DNA from: Comamonas sp. Y33R10-2
Lineage (GTDB): Bacteria > Pseudomonadota > Gammaproteobacteria > Burkholderiales > Burkholderiaceae_C
Direction: 5' to 3'
Length of the DNA stretch: 64,000 bases
Assembly: GCF_019355935.1 (NCBI RefSeq)
Contig: NZ_CP079925.1
Span: 3,224,001 to 3,288,000, forward strand
Below the pieces are notes generated by a model, which saw nothing but the letters and a program-made list of their open reading frames with translations, was not told the origin of the DNA and searched no databases. Shown here one piece after another: positions 62,818 to 64,000 of the stretch (position 1 is its first letter; every line of letters begins with the position of its first letter). Made by a program: the position numbers and the translations under genes.

Positions 62818-63767
62818 TTGAGTAGAACAGGTGCGCCCGCTGCGCCGTGCTGCAGCTTGGCAGCGCCGCTGGCAATCAGACCTTCAATCAAGCTATCCAG
62901 CCATTGCTGCCATGTCTGCGTGCCGAAGTAGGTCTGGTGCAAGAGACCGAAATAGGACGTGGCATGGGTCCAGAGGCTGAGGTCTTGCAAGCTGATGCTT
63001 TGCCATTCCAGCAGCTTGTATTTGAGCAGTACCTTGGCCGCATAGTTGGCATGGCGCTCGGGTGACTGCACAAATGCTGCCAGCCGTTTGCGCGCAATGG
63101 CCAGCGCTGCAGGCGCATCGGTAAACACGCTGCCGTGGCCGGGCACAACGGTCAGCGGCTGCAACTGCTCAATCACATCCAGCGTGGCTGCCACTTCATC
63201 AAAAGCAGCAATGCCTTCAATCTCGGGGAAGACGACGCCAAAGCCGTTTTCCCACAGCGCATCGGCAGAGATCAGGGTGCGGCTCTCGGGCTCAAACAGA
63301 ATCACCGAATGCGGATCGTGACCGGGCGCTGCATGAATCTGCCAATCGCGACCTGACAGACACACACTGGCGCCGGGCTGCAGCAAGCCGGTGATGGCAA
63401 AGCGTGGACATCCCTGCCCCGTGGGGGCGTAACTGAGCTTGGTTTCATCCCAAACGCGGATGTGCTCGGCCTCGCCGGGCGCGATAAAGGTCTGCACCTC
63501 TGGATAAGTTTGCTGCAGCAGCGCATTGCCGCCGCAGTGGTCGCTGTGCAGGTGAGTGTTGAGAATGCGCGCCAGCGGCTGGCCTTGCAGCGCGCTGTCG
63601 ATTAAGTCCAGTGTCTGCGCCGAGTGGCTGACATAGCCGGTATCGACCACCGCCGAGCCTTGCGTATCACCGGAAGCCGCCGCAAACACAATGTTGTTGG
63701 CCGACAGCCAGCCGCGCTCCAGCACGGTCATGCCGGGGGGCAGGTGGGCGAGCGAAGCGGTGGGCAC
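62811..63767 (-). CDS. Metallo-beta-lactamase-fold hydrolase
   Basis: About 318 residues. The zinc-binding motif THLHSDHCGG (HxHxDH) and later ligands in HAAPGHDPHSV, SADALWEN and VVPGHG define the MBL hydrolase fold; the C-terminal 80 residues are helical. Substrate is unknown; glyoxalase II-like thioesters or lactones are possible. The start is uncertain: GTG 63767 lies 8 bp after the upstream stop and gives the expected N-terminus VPTASLAHLPPGMTVLERGW. The ATG further upstream at 63896 would lie inside the neighbouring gene. Confidence 0.85.
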   Translation of the reverse strand: MPTASLAHLPPGMTVLERGWLSANNIVFAAASGDTQGSAVVDTGYVSHSAQTLDLIDSALQGQPLARILNTHLHSDHCGGNALLQQTYPEVQTFIAPGEAEHIRVWDETKLSYAPTGQGCPRFAITGLLQPGASVCLSGRDWQIHAAPGHDPHSVILFEPESRTLISADALWENGFGVVFPEIEGIAAFDEVAATLDVIEQLQPLTVVPGHGSVFTDAPAALAIARKRLAAFVQSPERHANYAAKVLLKYKLLEWQSISLQDLSLWTHATSYFGLLHQTYFGTQTWQQWLDSLIEGLIASGAAKLQHGAAGAPVLLNQ

Positions 63768-63775
63768 TCGAAGGC

Positions 63776-64000
63776 TCAGGCGTCGGCTTGGGAAAGGATA
63801 TTGCGTTTGATAACCACGGGCTTGCCGCCAAAGCGCTGCTTGGACATCCAGTGAGCCAAGGCAGAGTCGAGATGTGTGGCGTGGCCTGGGAACCATTCGA
63901 CCAAGGCTGTGATGAGGCGGCGGCAGGCATCGATGTTGCCTTGATTGAGTAAGTCACGAACTTCAGCGACTGACTTTAAAACGGCAGCATGTTCATCAAT
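63776..64000 (-). CDS. Hemerythrin-like protein, C-terminal part (5' end outside window)
   Basis: The frame is open from the right window edge to TGA at 63776, giving the last 74 residues. WFPGHATHLDSALAHWM has the HxxxxD iron-ligand pattern (His40, Asp45 of the fragment) that ends the hemerythrin fold; LLNQGNIDACRRLITALVEW is the preceding helix. If correct the complete protein would bind O2 or NO at a di-iron site. Only the last motif is visible, so the call is tentative. It is 8 bp upstream of the MBL gene and probably co-transcribed. Confidence 0.5.
   Translation of the reverse strand: MDEHAAVLKSVAEVRDLLNQGNIDACRRLITALVEWFPGHATHLDSALAHWMSKQRFGGKPVVIKRNILSQADA

Overview
The window looks like chromosomal DNA of a betaproteobacterium of the family Comamonadaceae, most likely Comamonas. 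This is inferred from the roughly 60% GC by eye, the gene complement (LivGH beside an acyl-CoA synthetase and a Crp-like regulator, a very long RG-rich RluB, YbeZ-YbeY, RuvA/RuvB, class II CCA-adding enzyme) and the characteristic short palindromes at gene ends. No rRNA, tRNA, CRISPR array, prophage or transposase gene was seen. The first gene runs off the left edge and a probable hemerythrin gene runs off the right edge.

Layout. 1-4.8 kb: acyl-CoA synthetase-livG-livH transport operon with a divergent Crp/Fnr-type regulator; a 266-bp MITE-like element sits between them. 5-9.4 kb: rluB with an expanded 135-bp repeat, then htpG behind a good sigma-32 promoter. 9.5-15.6 kb: MFS transporter and divergent TetR, glycine-rich lipoprotein, srkA, thpR, Ohr, and a lower-GC orphan gene. 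16-28 kb: 3-hydroxyacyl-CoA dehydrogenase, GMC oxidoreductase, an operon placing AMP nucleosidase between two c-di-GMP-type proteins, CDF transporter with dtd, an exported M20 peptidase, dbpA. 28-34 kb: AhpD-like protein, TSUP transporter, ybeY, ybeZ, ruvA, exported peroxiredoxin, ruvB. 34-41 kb: MgtC, a fatty-acid-hydroxylase/YhhN fusion, a double glycosyltransferase, D-threonine aldolase, phosphatase, esterase. 41-44 kb: ECF sigma/anti-sigma locus divergent from an exported ferritin-like protein and a DUF3455 lipoprotein. 44-58 kb: lipoproteins, folate and tRNA modification genes (ttcA, folB, FolM-like SDR, queC, cca), trxC, aldehyde dehydrogenase with DUF779, slt. 58.6-64 kb: TonB receptor, MarR, siderophore-interacting ferric reductase, DUF2798, MBL hydrolase, hemerythrin.

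The most informative observations come from intergenic DNA. (1) The ECF sigma gene and the divergent ferritin-like/DUF3455 pair carry the same promoter motif, TGAATCCA-N11-GCTGCGTAT, with identical spacing on opposite strands, which points to a self-contained envelope stress or metal response unit. (2) A 265-266 bp element with inverted ends AGGGTCTGTTGAGA occurs three times, plus a 71-bp internally deleted remnant, with no transposase in view. (3) About 31-bp palindromes followed by a GCTAT tail recur at gene ends. Two proteins also deserve biochemical attention: the two-domain fusion that could act on ether lipids, and the glycosyltransferase with a degenerate first copy of its catalytic domain.

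Start codons were moved inward from the longest open frame wherever a ribosome-binding site or family length supported it; the reasons are given per gene. Functional calls rest on recognised motifs and family knowledge, not on database searches.
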